Shown: positions 1 through 5,317 of the stretch, one piece after another
Layout: each line of letters opens with the position of its first letter
How positions within the stretch are numbered: the stretch's first letter is position 1
Source of the DNA: Gammaproteobacteria bacterium
GTDB lineage: Bacteria > Pseudomonadota > Gammaproteobacteria > Xanthomonadales > Xanthomonadaceae
Assembly: GCA_012510865.1 (NCBI GenBank)
Contig: JAAZHF010000017.1
Location: 1 to 5,317, forward strand
Length of the DNA: 5,317 nucleotides
Reading direction: 5' to 3'
Made by a program: the position numbers and the translations under genes
Notes under the pieces: model-generated
Seen by the model: only the letters and a program-made list of their open reading frames with translations
The model's database searches: none
What the model was told of the DNA's origin: nothing

Positions 1-19
1 GAATGTAACGGCCGCGGCT

Positions 20-856
20 TCAGTGCGAGAACAGCACCGGCACCGGCGAGCCGAGCAGCAGTTCGCGGGTGACGCCGCCAATGACCCATTCGCACAGCAG
101 GGAATGTCCATAGCCACCGGCGACGATCAGGCCGGCGGCCATGTCCAGGGCGTGTTCGGTGAGCACGGCGGCGACCGCTCGCCCGCGTGATTCCACGACC
201 TCGACCCGCGCGTGCACGCCGTGCCGCGCCAGGTGGGTCGCGACTTCGTCCAGGACCGACCGGGCCTCGTCCCCGGCCGGGAGGTCGACCGCCACCAGGT
301 CCCCGCGCGACGCCGCCCGCAGCAGGGGCAGCGAATCGTGCAGTGCGCGCGCGGCTTCGGCGCCCTGGCGCCACGCCAGCAGCACGCCGGCGTCGGCCCC
401 CCGCAGCGGGGCGCCGGGCGGCACCACCAGCACCGGCCGCCCGGACTCCAGCAGCAGCGCCGCGGCGAACCCCTGCGCGATGCTGCCCTCGGCGCCGTCG
501 TTCGACGGCCCCGCGACCACCAGCAGGTCGGCGTGGTGGGACGAGCGCGCGGCCTGCCGCGGCGGATCGCTGAACAGGGCTTCCACCACCCGGACCTCGC
601 AGTCGGCGCCGCTGTCGGCCAGGCGCGTCCGGAGGCGGCCGGCGTTGGCCTCGCCCTGCGCCCGCAGGCGGCTGTAGGCCTCGCCCATCGCGATGTCGGG
701 CATCAGCCCCCACGGGTTGGCGGTGGGCATCGGCAGGTTCACCAGCTCGAGTACCGTGAGCCGCGCCTGGAAGTGGCGGGCCAGCGCGAGCGCCGCGGCC
801 ATGGCGTCGTCGTCGCCGGCCGTGCCGGTCAGGGGCAGGACGAAATCCTGGTACAT
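20..856 (-). CDS. Tandem-domain universal stress protein (UspA family)
   Basis: Cytoplasmic universal stress protein with two UspA-like alpha/beta domains (about residues 2-147 and 165-278) in a 278-residue chain. The N-terminal domain opens YQDFVLPLTGTAGDDDAMAAALALARHFQARLTVLEL, as Usp folds do, and ends in GRPVLVVPPG. Its nucleotide loop (GPSNDGAEGSIAQG) lacks a clear GxxG-x9-G pattern. The C-terminal domain keeps it: G247-x2-G250, nine residues, then G260-G261-V-T, followed by LLLGSPVPVLF. This suggests that only the second domain binds ATP, as in several tandem Usps. Such proteins aid survival under starvation, respiratory stress or low oxygen; no specific reaction can be assigned. The start at 856 is fixed by an AGGAGG 5 nt upstream. 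The gene has its own likely promoter with an FNR-type box. Only 19 bases lie beyond the stop codon, so what follows is unknown. Family assignment is firm; exact role is not. Confidence 0.93.
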   Translation of the reverse strand: MYQDFVLPLTGTAGDDDAMAAALALARHFQARLTVLELVNLPMPTANPWGLMPDIAMGEAYSRLRAQGEANAGRLRTRLADSGADCEVRVVEALFSDPPRQAARSSHHADLLVVAGPSNDGAEGSIAQGFAAALLLESGRPVLVVPPGAPLRGADAGVLLAWRQGAEAARALHDSLPLLRAASRGDLVAVDLPAGDEARSVLDEVATHLARHGVHARVEVVESRGRAVAAVLTEHALDMAAGLIVAGGYGHSLLCEWVIGGVTRELLLGSPVPVLFSH

Positions 857-861
857 GCGGC

Positions 862-867
862 CCTCCT
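862..867 (-). promoter_or_regulatory. Strong Shine-Dalgarno that fixes the usp start
   Basis: AGGAGG on the minus strand, 5 nt before the ATG at 854-856. This full match to the anti-Shine-Dalgarno decides in favour of this start over an in-frame ATG at 890-892, which overlaps the putative -10 element. Confidence 0.85.
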
Positions 868-890
868 GCGCATCAGCGCTGCACGGTGCC

Positions 891-896
891 ATTCCA
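891..896 (-). promoter_or_regulatory. Putative -10 element of the usp promoter
   Basis: The minus strand reads TGGAAT, matching TATAAT at four of six positions, including the last three and the first. It places the transcription start near 884, giving a 27-nt leader before the usp start codon. There is no -35 hexamer at normal spacing; the FNR-type dyad occupies that place, as expected for an activator-dependent promoter. A hexamer this weak would mean little without the dyad at the matching distance. Confidence 0.5.
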
Positions 897-918
897 CGCC
901 TGCCCGCGCCCCGCTGTA

Positions 919-932
919 TTGACGCATGTCAA
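919..932 (-). promoter_or_regulatory. FNR/Anr-type operator upstream of usp
   Basis: The sequence TTGAC-GCAT-GTCAA is a perfect dyad with 4-bp spacing; A at 918 and T at 933 extend each arm to 6 bp. It fits the FNR/Anr family consensus TTGAT-N4-ATCAA with one symmetrical change in each half-site. Its centre (925.5) lies at -41.5 relative to the start site implied by the -10 hexamer at 891-896, the standard position for class II activation by FNR. In Pseudomonas, several usp genes are known Anr targets. The dyad and spacing are seen directly; the identity of the regulator is inferred. Confidence 0.6.
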
Positions 933-950
933 TCGGCCATCGGCAGCGAA

Positions 951-968
951 GGCCGCATCCCTGCGGCC
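951..968 (-). terminator. Candidate terminator hairpin after the lipoprotein gene
   Basis: A perfect 7-bp inverted repeat (GGCCGCA at 951-957 against TGCGGCC at 962-968) has a 4-base loop. It begins 31 nt after the lipoprotein stop codon and is followed, in that gene's direction, by TTCGCTG. The tail is a poor T-tract, so efficiency is uncertain. A second 5-bp inverted repeat (GCCCG/CGGGC, 984-999) lies immediately after the stop codon. The location just upstream of an independent usp promoter supports a transcript end here. Confidence 0.45.
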
Positions 969-999
969 CCGCCACCCATGAAGGCCCGCCGGGCCGGGC

Positions 1000-1677
1000 T
1001 CAGCCGCGCAGCGGCACCACGCGGATCTCGACGCGCCGGTTCAGGGCCCTGCCCTGCTCGGTTGAATTGTCGGCGATGGGCATGGTCTTGCCGAAGCCGA
1101 CGATCTCGAAGCGCTCGCGCATCAGGCCCTGCCCGATCAGGTAATTGGCCACCGCCGAAGCGCGCTGCTCGGAGATGCGCTGGTTGACGGCGTCGGTGCC
1201 GATGTTGTCGGTGTGGCCGGCGACCTCGACGATCGTCTGGTTGTACTCGGCCAGGGTGCGGGCCACGTTGTTGAGCGCCGGGTAGAACTGCGGCTTCAGC
1301 TCGGTGCGGTTGAAGTCGAAGGTCACGCCGTCGGGAAGGTTGAGCTTGATGACGTCGCCCTCGCGGTCGACGACGATGCCGGTACCCGCGGTCTGGCGGC
1401 GCAGTTCGGCCTCCTGGCGATCCTGGTAGGCGCCGATGGCACCACCGGTGAGGCCTCCCACGCCCGCGCCGACGAGCGCGCGCTGGCGGCGCTCGGTCGC
1501 GTCCGAGCCGCTGAGCAGGCCCGCGACCGCGCCGATGCCGGCGCCGATGAGCGCGCCGCGGCGGGTCCGGTTCGGATCGTCGGGATCGGTGGTCTGTCCG
1601 GTGTAGCTGGCGCAGCTGGCCAGGAGCAGGCTGCCGGCGGCCGCGGTGGCAAGCAGGATTCGGGGGCTGGTGCGCAT
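1000..1677 (-). CDS. OmpA-family outer-membrane lipoprotein (YiaD-like)
   Basis: Predicted outer-membrane lipoprotein that tethers the outer membrane to peptidoglycan. The 225-residue product starts with a basic N-terminus and hydrophobic core, then the lipobox L19-A20-S21-C22. The residue after Cys22 is Ala rather than Asp, so transport to the outer membrane is expected. Residues about 41-83 form two Gly/Ala-rich glycine-zipper stretches (GALIGAGIGAVAG and ALVGAGVGGLTGGAIGA) separated by a charged loop. After the QEAELR linker, an OmpA C-terminal domain (about 118-223) contains the GHTDNIG loop, with D157 and R172 at the spacing used to bind diaminopimelate, and the closing NRRVEI motif (213-218). 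Length and architecture resemble E. coli YiaD (about 219 residues); orthology was not tested. The ATG at 1675-1677 was chosen because it gives a clean signal peptide and has AGGAG 6 nt upstream; the ATG at 1726-1728 would add 17 non-signal residues. Confidence 0.92.
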   Translation of the reverse strand: MRTSPRILLATAAAGSLLLASCASYTGQTTDPDDPNRTRRGALIGAGIGAVAGLLSGSDATERRQRALVGAGVGGLTGGAIGAYQDRQEAELRRQTAGTGIVVDREGDVIKLNLPDGVTFDFNRTELKPQFYPALNNVARTLAEYNQTIVEVAGHTDNIGTDAVNQRISEQRASAVANYLIGQGLMRERFEIVGFGKTMPIADNSTEQGRALNRRVEIRVVPLRG

Positions 1678-1732
1678 GGGGGACTCCTGTGGGACGGGCG
1701 CGGTGCGCCGTGGATGAACGCGCCCCAAGCTA

Positions 1733-1754
1733 CCCGCGAACGCGTCCGCGCGGG
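1733..1754 (-). terminator. Weak hairpin between alr and the lipoprotein gene
   Basis: Six-base arms CCCGCG and CGCGGG flank a 10-base loop, starting about 20 nt after the alr stop codon. There is no T-rich tail, so this is at best a weak or Rho-assisted terminator. The 96-nt spacer also holds a 5-bp, 3-nt-loop hairpin (GGCGC/GCGCC, 1697-1709) in the leader of the next gene. I could not identify a convincing promoter here, so read-through from alr into the lipoprotein gene remains possible. Confidence 0.25.
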
Positions 1755-1773
1755 GTGATGGCCTGCCAGCTAT

Positions 1774-2913
1774 TCAGCTTCCGGCAAGCCCGCCGCCCCG
1801 GTACTCGCGCGGGATGCGGTCGTTGAGGCCGACCAGCACTTCGTAGGGGATCATGCCGGCGGCCTGGGCGACGTCCTCCGCGCGCAGCCGCGCGCCGCCC
1901 TGGCGCCCGATCAGCACCACCTCGTCCTCGTTCCAGGCGCTGTCGCGCCCGATGTCGACCATGAACTGGTCCATGCACACGCGGCCCACGATCGGATACT
2001 CGCGGCCGTGCAGCAGGACGCGGCCGCGCGAGGAAAGCGCCCGCGGGTAGCCGTCGCCATAGCCGATCGGGACCGTCACCACCCGGGTGTCCGCGGCCGG
2101 CGCCCAGGTGCCGCCATAGCTGACCGGGTGGCCGCGCTCGACCACCTTGAAGTACACCACGCGCGACACCATCGACATCGCCGGCTCCACCGGCACGCTG
2201 GGCCTGCAGTCCACGCCCGGAAGCACGCCATAGAGCAGGATGCCGGGACGCACCATGTCCAGGCGCGTTTCGGGGAAGTGGAGGATGCCGCCGGAGTTGG
2301 CGATGTGCCGCCGCGGCACCGGCGCGCCGATCCGCCCGAAGTGGGCACAGGCTTCCTCGAAGCGCTCCAGCTGCAGCGCGGTGACCGGGGAGTCCGGATC
2401 GTCCGAGCAGGCGAGGTGCGAATAGATGCCGGCGAGGTCGATCCAGCGCGAGGCCACGGCCGCCTCGATGAAGGGCCCGGCCGACCAGGCGTGCACGCCG
2501 ATGCGCTGCATGCCGGTGTCCACCTTGAGGTGGACCGTGGCCCGCTTGCCCAGCGCCTGCGCGGCGGCCTCGACCTGGCGCAGCTTGTCGACCGAGGACA
2601 CGGTGACCTCGAGGTCGTGCCGGAGGTACTGCGCCACCTGCGGGGCGTAGATGCCGCCCAGCACCAGGATCGGCACCGTGATGCCGGCGCGGCGCAGCGC
2701 GATGCCCTCCTCGGGAAAGGCGACCCCGAGGTGCTCGACGCCCTGCTCCTGCAGGTGCCGCGCCACCGGCACCAGGCCAAGGCCATAGGCGTTGGCCTTG
2801 ACGATGGCCATGACCGGGACCCCGGCGTGGGCGCGGATCGTGCGCAGGTTGCCGGAGATGCGGTCGAGGTCGACGAGGATCCGCGTCGGGCGCTCGGCGA
2901 GGTGAAGGCCCAT
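1774..2913 (-). CDS. alr: Alanine racemase (PLP-dependent)
   Basis: Alanine racemase interconverts L- and D-alanine in the cytoplasm, supplying D-alanine for peptidoglycan. The 379-residue product is slightly longer than the roughly 360 residues of E. coli Alr. It shows the fold type III signature VMAIVKANAYGLG with PLP lysine K39, the KVDTGMQRIGV strand (K130, R137), SHLACSD, NSGG, the VRPG motif with R222 near the PLP pyridine nitrogen, and VSYGGTW with Y266, the second catalytic base. Further on are IGYGDGYPR, VCMDQFMVDI (M314, D315) and IPYEV (Y357). All expected catalytic residues are present, so it should be active. The ATG at 2911-2913 was chosen over one at 2950-2952, which would overlap dnaB by 32 nt and add 13 atypical residues. 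An AGGG overlapping the dnaB stop codon sits 5 nt upstream. The 7-nt gap implies co-transcription and perhaps translational coupling with dnaB; dnaB-alr adjacency also occurs in E. coli. Confidence 0.97.
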   Translation of the reverse strand: MGLHLAERPTRILVDLDRISGNLRTIRAHAGVPVMAIVKANAYGLGLVPVARHLQEQGVEHLGVAFPEEGIALRRAGITVPILVLGGIYAPQVAQYLRHDLEVTVSSVDKLRQVEAAAQALGKRATVHLKVDTGMQRIGVHAWSAGPFIEAAVASRWIDLAGIYSHLACSDDPDSPVTALQLERFEEACAHFGRIGAPVPRRHIANSGGILHFPETRLDMVRPGILLYGVLPGVDCRPSVPVEPAMSMVSRVVYFKVVERGHPVSYGGTWAPAADTRVVTVPIGYGDGYPRALSSRGRVLLHGREYPIVGRVCMDQFMVDIGRDSAWNEDEVVLIGRQGGARLRAEDVAQAAGMIPYEVLVGLNDRIPREYRGGGLAGS

Positions 2914-2920
2914 GGCTGCC

Positions 2921-4336
2921 CTACTCGAAGCTGCCCACCGAATCGTGGGCAAGGTTGTCGAAGCGGGTGTACTCGCCGAAGAACTTGAGCTTCACCGAGC
3001 CCGTGGGGCCGTTTCGCTGCTTGCCGATGATGATCTCGGCCAGCCCCTTGTCGGGCGAATTCTCCTTGTTGTAGTACTCGTCGCGGTAGATGAAGACGAT
3101 CACGTCGGCGTCCTGCTCGATCGCGCCGGACTCGCGCAGGTCGGCCATCACCGGGCGCTTGTCGGTGCGCGTCTCCAGCGAACGGTTCAGCTGCGACAGC
3201 GCCACCACCGGCACGTTGAGCTCCTTGGCGAGCGCCTTGAGCGACCGCGAGATCTCGGAGATCTCGGTGGCGCGGTTCTCGCTGTTGCCCGGCACCTGCA
3301 TCAGCTGCAGGTAGTCGATCACGATCAGGCCCAGGCCGTGCTCGCGCTTGAGCCGCCGCGCCTTGGCCCGCAGCGCGTCGGGCGACAGCGCCGGCGTGTC
3401 GTCGATGAAGATCCTGGTGTCCTTCAGCAGCCGGATCGCGCTCGAGACGCGGCTCCAGTCCTCTTCCTCCAGCTGGCCGGTGCGCAGGCGGGCCGCGTTC
3501 ACCCGCCCGACCGAGGAGATCAGGCGCAGCGCCAGCTGGCTGGCCGACATTTCCATCGAGAACACCGCCACCGGCTTCCTGGTCTTCATGGCCGCGTACT
3601 CGGCCATGTTGAGCGCCAGCGTGGTCTTGCCCATGGCCAGGCGCGCGGCGAGGATGATCAGGTCGGTCGGCTGCAGGCCGGCGGTCATCTCGTCGAACTC
3701 GACGTAGCCGGTGGGCAGCCCGGTGATCGCGCCGCCGCTGTTGTACCGGGTCTGCAGGACGTCGAACGCCTCGATCATCGCCTGGTTGACCGCGGTGAAG
3801 TCCTTGCGGCCGCGGTTGCCCGACTCCGCGATCGCGAATACCTCCTGCTCCGCCTTCGCCAGCAGCTCGGCGCTCTCGCGGCCCTCGGGCAGGAAGCCGT
3901 CGTTGACGATATTGGTGCCGACCTCGATCAGCTGCCGCAGGACCGCCTTGTCGCGCACGATCTCGGCATAGGCGACGATGTTCGCGGCCGAAGGCGTGGT
4001 GCTCGCCAGCTCCACCAGGTAGGCGCCGCCGGCGACCAGTTCCGACTGTCCCTGCGATTCGAACCACTCGCCGAGGGTGACGGCGTCGAAGGGGCGGTTG
4101 CGCTCGGCAAGCTCCTTGATGGCGCGGAAAATGAGCTGGTGGTCGCGACGGTAGAAGTCGGACTCGTCGAGGTGGTCGCCGACCCGGTCATAGGACTCGG
4201 GCGACAGCATCAGCCCGCCGAGCACGGCCTGCTCGGCCTCGACCGATTGCGGCGGAACGCGCAGCTGTTCGACCCGGGCATCGCCGCGCCCGTGGAAGTC
4301 GCGGCCCTGGTGCTGGAAGCCCGGTCTGGCGCTCAT
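2921..4336 (-). CDS. dnaB: Replicative DNA helicase DnaB
   Basis: DnaB is the hexameric 5'-3' helicase that unwinds DNA at the replication fork and recruits DnaG primase. The product has 471 residues, the same length as E. coli DnaB. After a short polar leader, the N-terminal domain opens with RVPPQSVEAEQAVLGGLML (about 26-44). The RecA-like C-terminal domain carries Walker A around M235-G236-K237-T238, the catalytic glutamate in FSMEMS (E262), Walker B LIVIDYLQLM with D341, the SQLNRSLE motif, and the arginine-finger region GKQRNGPTG (R441). Walker A reads ARLAMGKT where ARPSMGKT-type sequences are usual, so the proline is replaced by L233. No intein is present. The frame stays open far upstream, but the ATG at 4334-4336 gives the family-like N-terminus MSARPG. 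Its Shine-Dalgarno is loose (GGGGAG, 11 nt away), so translation may be modest. alr follows after 7 nt. Confidence 0.97.
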   Translation of the reverse strand: MSARPGFQHQGRDFHGRGDARVEQLRVPPQSVEAEQAVLGGLMLSPESYDRVGDHLDESDFYRRDHQLIFRAIKELAERNRPFDAVTLGEWFESQGQSELVAGGAYLVELASTTPSAANIVAYAEIVRDKAVLRQLIEVGTNIVNDGFLPEGRESAELLAKAEQEVFAIAESGNRGRKDFTAVNQAMIEAFDVLQTRYNSGGAITGLPTGYVEFDEMTAGLQPTDLIILAARLAMGKTTLALNMAEYAAMKTRKPVAVFSMEMSASQLALRLISSVGRVNAARLRTGQLEEEDWSRVSSAIRLLKDTRIFIDDTPALSPDALRAKARRLKREHGLGLIVIDYLQLMQVPGNSENRATEISEISRSLKALAKELNVPVVALSQLNRSLETRTDKRPVMADLRESGAIEQDADVIVFIYRDEYYNKENSPDKGLAEIIIGKQRNGPTGSVKLKFFGEYTRFDNLAHDSVGSFE

Positions 4337-4437
4337 CGGTATAGGAACTCCCCTGGTGGAGCCGCCGGCGCGACCCCTGGTCCTGTGTCGGACTGCCATC
4401 GTAGTCGCCCCCGGGGGACAAGCGTTGCAGACAACCC

Positions 4438-4446
4438 TGTGGATAA
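4438..4446 (-). promoter_or_regulatory. Consensus DnaA box upstream of dnaB
   Basis: The minus strand reads TTATCCACA, an exact match to the high-affinity DnaA-binding 9-mer. It lies in the 203-nt space between rplI and dnaB, with 101 nt between it and the dnaB start codon. Two weaker TTGTC-starting elements follow in the same orientation at 12- and 13-nt steps (4426-4434 and 4413-4421), but they match the consensus poorly. DnaA is known to act as a transcription factor at such boxes; a role in controlling dnaB here is inferred. I found no convincing -35/-10 pair in this gap; a TACGAT hexamer at 4398-4403 lacks a matching -35. Confidence 0.55.
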
Positions 4447-4486
4447 CCGGTGGGCATCGCAGGGAGTGAGACCGCGCCCCCGCCGG

Positions 4487-4516
4487 AACGAAGACGGGCG
4501 CCCTGCGGCGCCCGTC
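4487..4516 (-). terminator. Likely intrinsic terminator after rplI
   Basis: A perfect 10-bp inverted repeat (GACGGGCGCC at 4493-4502 against GGCGCCCGTC at 4507-4516) encloses a 4-base loop. It begins 24 nt after the rplI stop codon. Read in the direction of rplI, the stem is followed by TTCGTT, a short imperfect T-rich tail. The stem is very stable but the tail is weaker than in a classical Rho-independent terminator, so termination may be incomplete. Its position separates the ribosomal genes from dnaB. Confidence 0.7.
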
Positions 4517-4539
4517 CGAACACCCGCCTGGCCGGTGGC

Positions 4540-4989
4540 TCAGGCCTCGGGCTCGACCACCACCTTCACCGTGGCTTCGACGTCGGCATGCAGGTGCACG
4601 ACGACTTCGTACTCGCCGACGGCGCGGAACGCGCCCGCGCCGAGCACGACCTCGGACTTCTCGACCGGCGTGCCGGCCCTGGTCAGCGCCTCGGCGATGT
4701 CGCGCGGGCCGACCGAGCCGTAGAGCTTGCCCGCGGTCGAGGGGTTGGCGAAGACGGTCACGCTGGCGTCGGCCAGCGCCGCGGCGCGCTTGTTGGCCTC
4801 GTCGAGCGAGGATTGCGCCCTGGCCTCGTACTCGGCGCGGCGCGCCTCGAACTCGGCGAGGTTGGCGGCGGTCGCCGGGACGGCCTTGCCCTGAGGCACC
4901 AGGAAATTGCGGCCGTAGCCGGGCTTGACGCTGACCTTGTCGCCAAGGTTGCCGAGGTTGGTGACCTTCTCGAGGAGGATCAGATCCAT
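4540..4989 (-). CDS. rplI: 50S ribosomal protein L9 (bL9)
   Basis: Ribosomal protein L9, a two-domain 50S protein at the base of the L1 stalk that helps maintain reading frame. The product has 149 residues, the same length as E. coli L9. The N-terminal rRNA-binding domain shows the family signature: [36 protein letters not shown] spans residues 1-36, including the conserved [13 protein letters not shown] core. A charged alanine-rich helix follows (about 42-75, [27 protein letters not shown]), and then the C-terminal domain with [16 protein letters not shown] and a closing V-rich strand. The start ATG (4987-4989) is preceded by GGAG with 7-nt spacing. The gene follows rpsR by 94 nt and ends 24 nt before a strong hairpin, so it is probably the last gene of the ribosomal transcript. 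No irregularities seen. Confidence 0.98.
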   Translation of the reverse strand: MDLILLEKVTNLGNLGDKVSVKPGYGRNFLVPQGKAVPATAANLAEFEARRAEYEARAQSSLDEANKRAAALADASVTVFANPSTAGKLYGSVGPRDIAEALTRAGTPVEKSEVVLGAGAFRAVGEYEVVVHLHADVEATVKVVVEPEA

Positions 4990-5010
4990 GTTGTTTCTCC
5001 GTGTTCGTTA

Positions 5011-5085
5011 GCGGCGCGCCGGGGCGCCGCAACTGTTGGCTGTCCGAACGGACGATGCGGCGCCGCCCTGCGGCGGCACGGCATC
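5011..5085 (-). promoter_or_regulatory. Cluster of three stem-loops in the rpsR-rplI spacer
   Basis: In transcript order the spacer can fold into three elements. The first is a compound hairpin (5085-5054): outer arms GATGC/GCATC overlapping the rpsR stop codon, then inner 6-bp arms GCCGCC/GGCGGC around a GCAG loop. The second is an abutting small inverted repeat GTCCG-TT-CGGAC (5053-5042). The third is a 7-bp GCGGCGC/GCGCCGC hairpin with a 6-nt loop (5030-5011), ending about ten bases before the rplI Shine-Dalgarno. None has a T-run, so a strong intrinsic terminator is unlikely. Partial attenuation, RNA processing or 3'-end protection between S18 and L9 messages are all possible. The inverted repeats are seen directly; the function is inferred, and GC-rich spacers form hairpins easily. 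Confidence 0.35.
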
Positions 5086-5314
5086 AGACGTTGTGGTTGT
5101 CGGTGTACGGGATCAGGGCCAGGAAGCGCGCGCGCGTGACGGCGGGGGCGAGCTGGCGCTGGTACTTGGACTTGGTGCCGGTGATCCGGCTGGGAACGAT
5201 CTTGCCGTTCTCGGTGATGTTCTGGCGCAGGGTGTTGAGATCCTTGTAGTCGAGCTCCTTGACGCCCTCGGCGGTGAACTTGCAGAACTTGCGGCGGCGG
5301 AAGAACTTGGACAT
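5084..5314 (-). CDS. rpsR: 30S ribosomal protein S18 (bS18)
   Basis: Ribosomal protein S18, a small basic protein of the 30S platform that binds 16S rRNA as a partner of S6. The 76-residue product is close to the 75 residues of E. coli S18. It carries the family's conserved blocks in order: [15 protein letters not shown] near the N-terminus (residues 4-18), DYKDLNTL, and the [19 protein letters not shown] block (about 37-55), followed by a basic [12 protein letters not shown] tail. The ATG at 5312-5314 gives the family-typical N-terminus [10 protein letters not shown]. Only three bases remain upstream in the window, so its ribosome binding site and the expected upstream gene (rpsF in most relatives) cannot be seen. 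The gene is complete and lies 94 nt upstream of rplI on the same strand, the usual ribosomal pairing. Identification is essentially certain from the sequence. Confidence 0.98.
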   Translation of the reverse strand: MSKFFRRRKFCKFTAEGVKELDYKDLNTLRQNITENGKIVPSRITGTKSKYQRQLAPAVTRARFLALIPYTDNHNV

Positions 5315-5317
5315 GTC

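Noticed and set aside
1..19. Palindrome GCCGCGGC just after the usp stop codon as a terminator.
   Set aside because: It has no loop and the window ends before any tail can be seen, so it cannot be assessed.
854..892. Longer usp start at 892.
   Set aside because: It has no good Shine-Dalgarno and overlaps the putative -10 element, while the ATG at 856 has AGGAGG at 5 nt and gives the normal Usp N-terminus.
927..932. A perfect -35 hexamer TTGACA on the minus strand upstream of usp.
   Set aside because: No -10-like hexamer lies 15-19 nt downstream; the region there is GC-rich. The hexamer is half of the FNR-type dyad, and the only -10 candidate sits 30 nt away.
4188..4523. A 111-codon minus-strand frame spanning the rplI-dnaB gap and the start of dnaB.
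   Set aside because: It overlaps the terminator hairpin, the DnaA box and the first 50 codons of dnaB in another frame, and its translation resembles no family I know.
2912..4723. A 603-codon open frame on the plus strand opposite dnaB, and similar long plus-strand frames opposite alr (2008-2988), usp (212-922) and the lipoprotein gene (1213-1758).
   Set aside because: They are antisense to clearly recognised genes, have low-complexity His/Arg/Ala-rich translations without known motifs, and arise because stop codons are rare in high-GC DNA.
4337..5032. N-terminal extension of the dnaB reading frame up to an ATG near 5032.
   Set aside because: It would run through rplI in another frame. The translation before MSARPG is Arg/Gly-rich noise, and the protein from 4336 already has the standard DnaB length.
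1..5317. A new defence, mobile or biosynthetic system, CRISPR array, tRNA or rRNA.
   Set aside because: All coding space is taken by recognised genes in a conserved order, and I saw no direct repeat arrays, transposase motifs, att-like duplications or RNA gene signatures.

Overview
The window is about 5.3 kb of high-GC DNA (G and C dominate third codon positions). All six recognisable genes lie on the minus strand, so in transcription order it reads from right to left: rpsR, rplI, dnaB, alr, an OmpA/YiaD-like outer-membrane lipoprotein gene, and a tandem-domain universal stress protein gene. The protein sequences, the high GC content and the rplI-dnaB-alr order suggest a gammaproteobacterium, most likely of the Lysobacter/Luteimonas/Xanthomonas group. 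That placement is from memory of the families, not from a search.

Right part (about 4540-5314): ribosomal proteins S18 and L9, separated by a 94-nt spacer full of GC-rich stem-loops. rplI is followed by a perfect 10-bp-stem hairpin that looks like an intrinsic terminator. Middle (1774-4336): the replicative helicase gene dnaB and, 7 nt after its stop, the alanine racemase gene alr, probably one transcript. The 203-nt gap before dnaB holds an exact consensus DnaA box (TTATCCACA). Left part (20-1677): a lipoprotein with a glycine-zipper segment and an OmpA peptidoglycan-binding domain, then a two-domain UspA protein.

The most informative non-coding signal lies between the lipoprotein and usp genes. 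A symmetrical FNR/Anr-type box (TTGAC-N4-GTCAA) is centred exactly 41.5 bp upstream of the start site implied by a TGGAAT -10 hexamer. A strong Shine-Dalgarno (AGGAGG) follows, with the usp start codon 5 nt beyond it. This is the geometry of a class II FNR-activated promoter and suggests that usp responds to oxygen limitation.

The genes are otherwise core housekeeping genes (translation, replication, D-alanine for peptidoglycan, envelope anchoring to peptidoglycan) plus one stress gene. I saw no mobile element, CRISPR array, tRNA or rRNA, and no evidence of an undescribed multi-gene system. The points worth checking are regulatory (FNR-type box, DnaA box, hairpin families) and one unusual Walker A substitution in DnaB.
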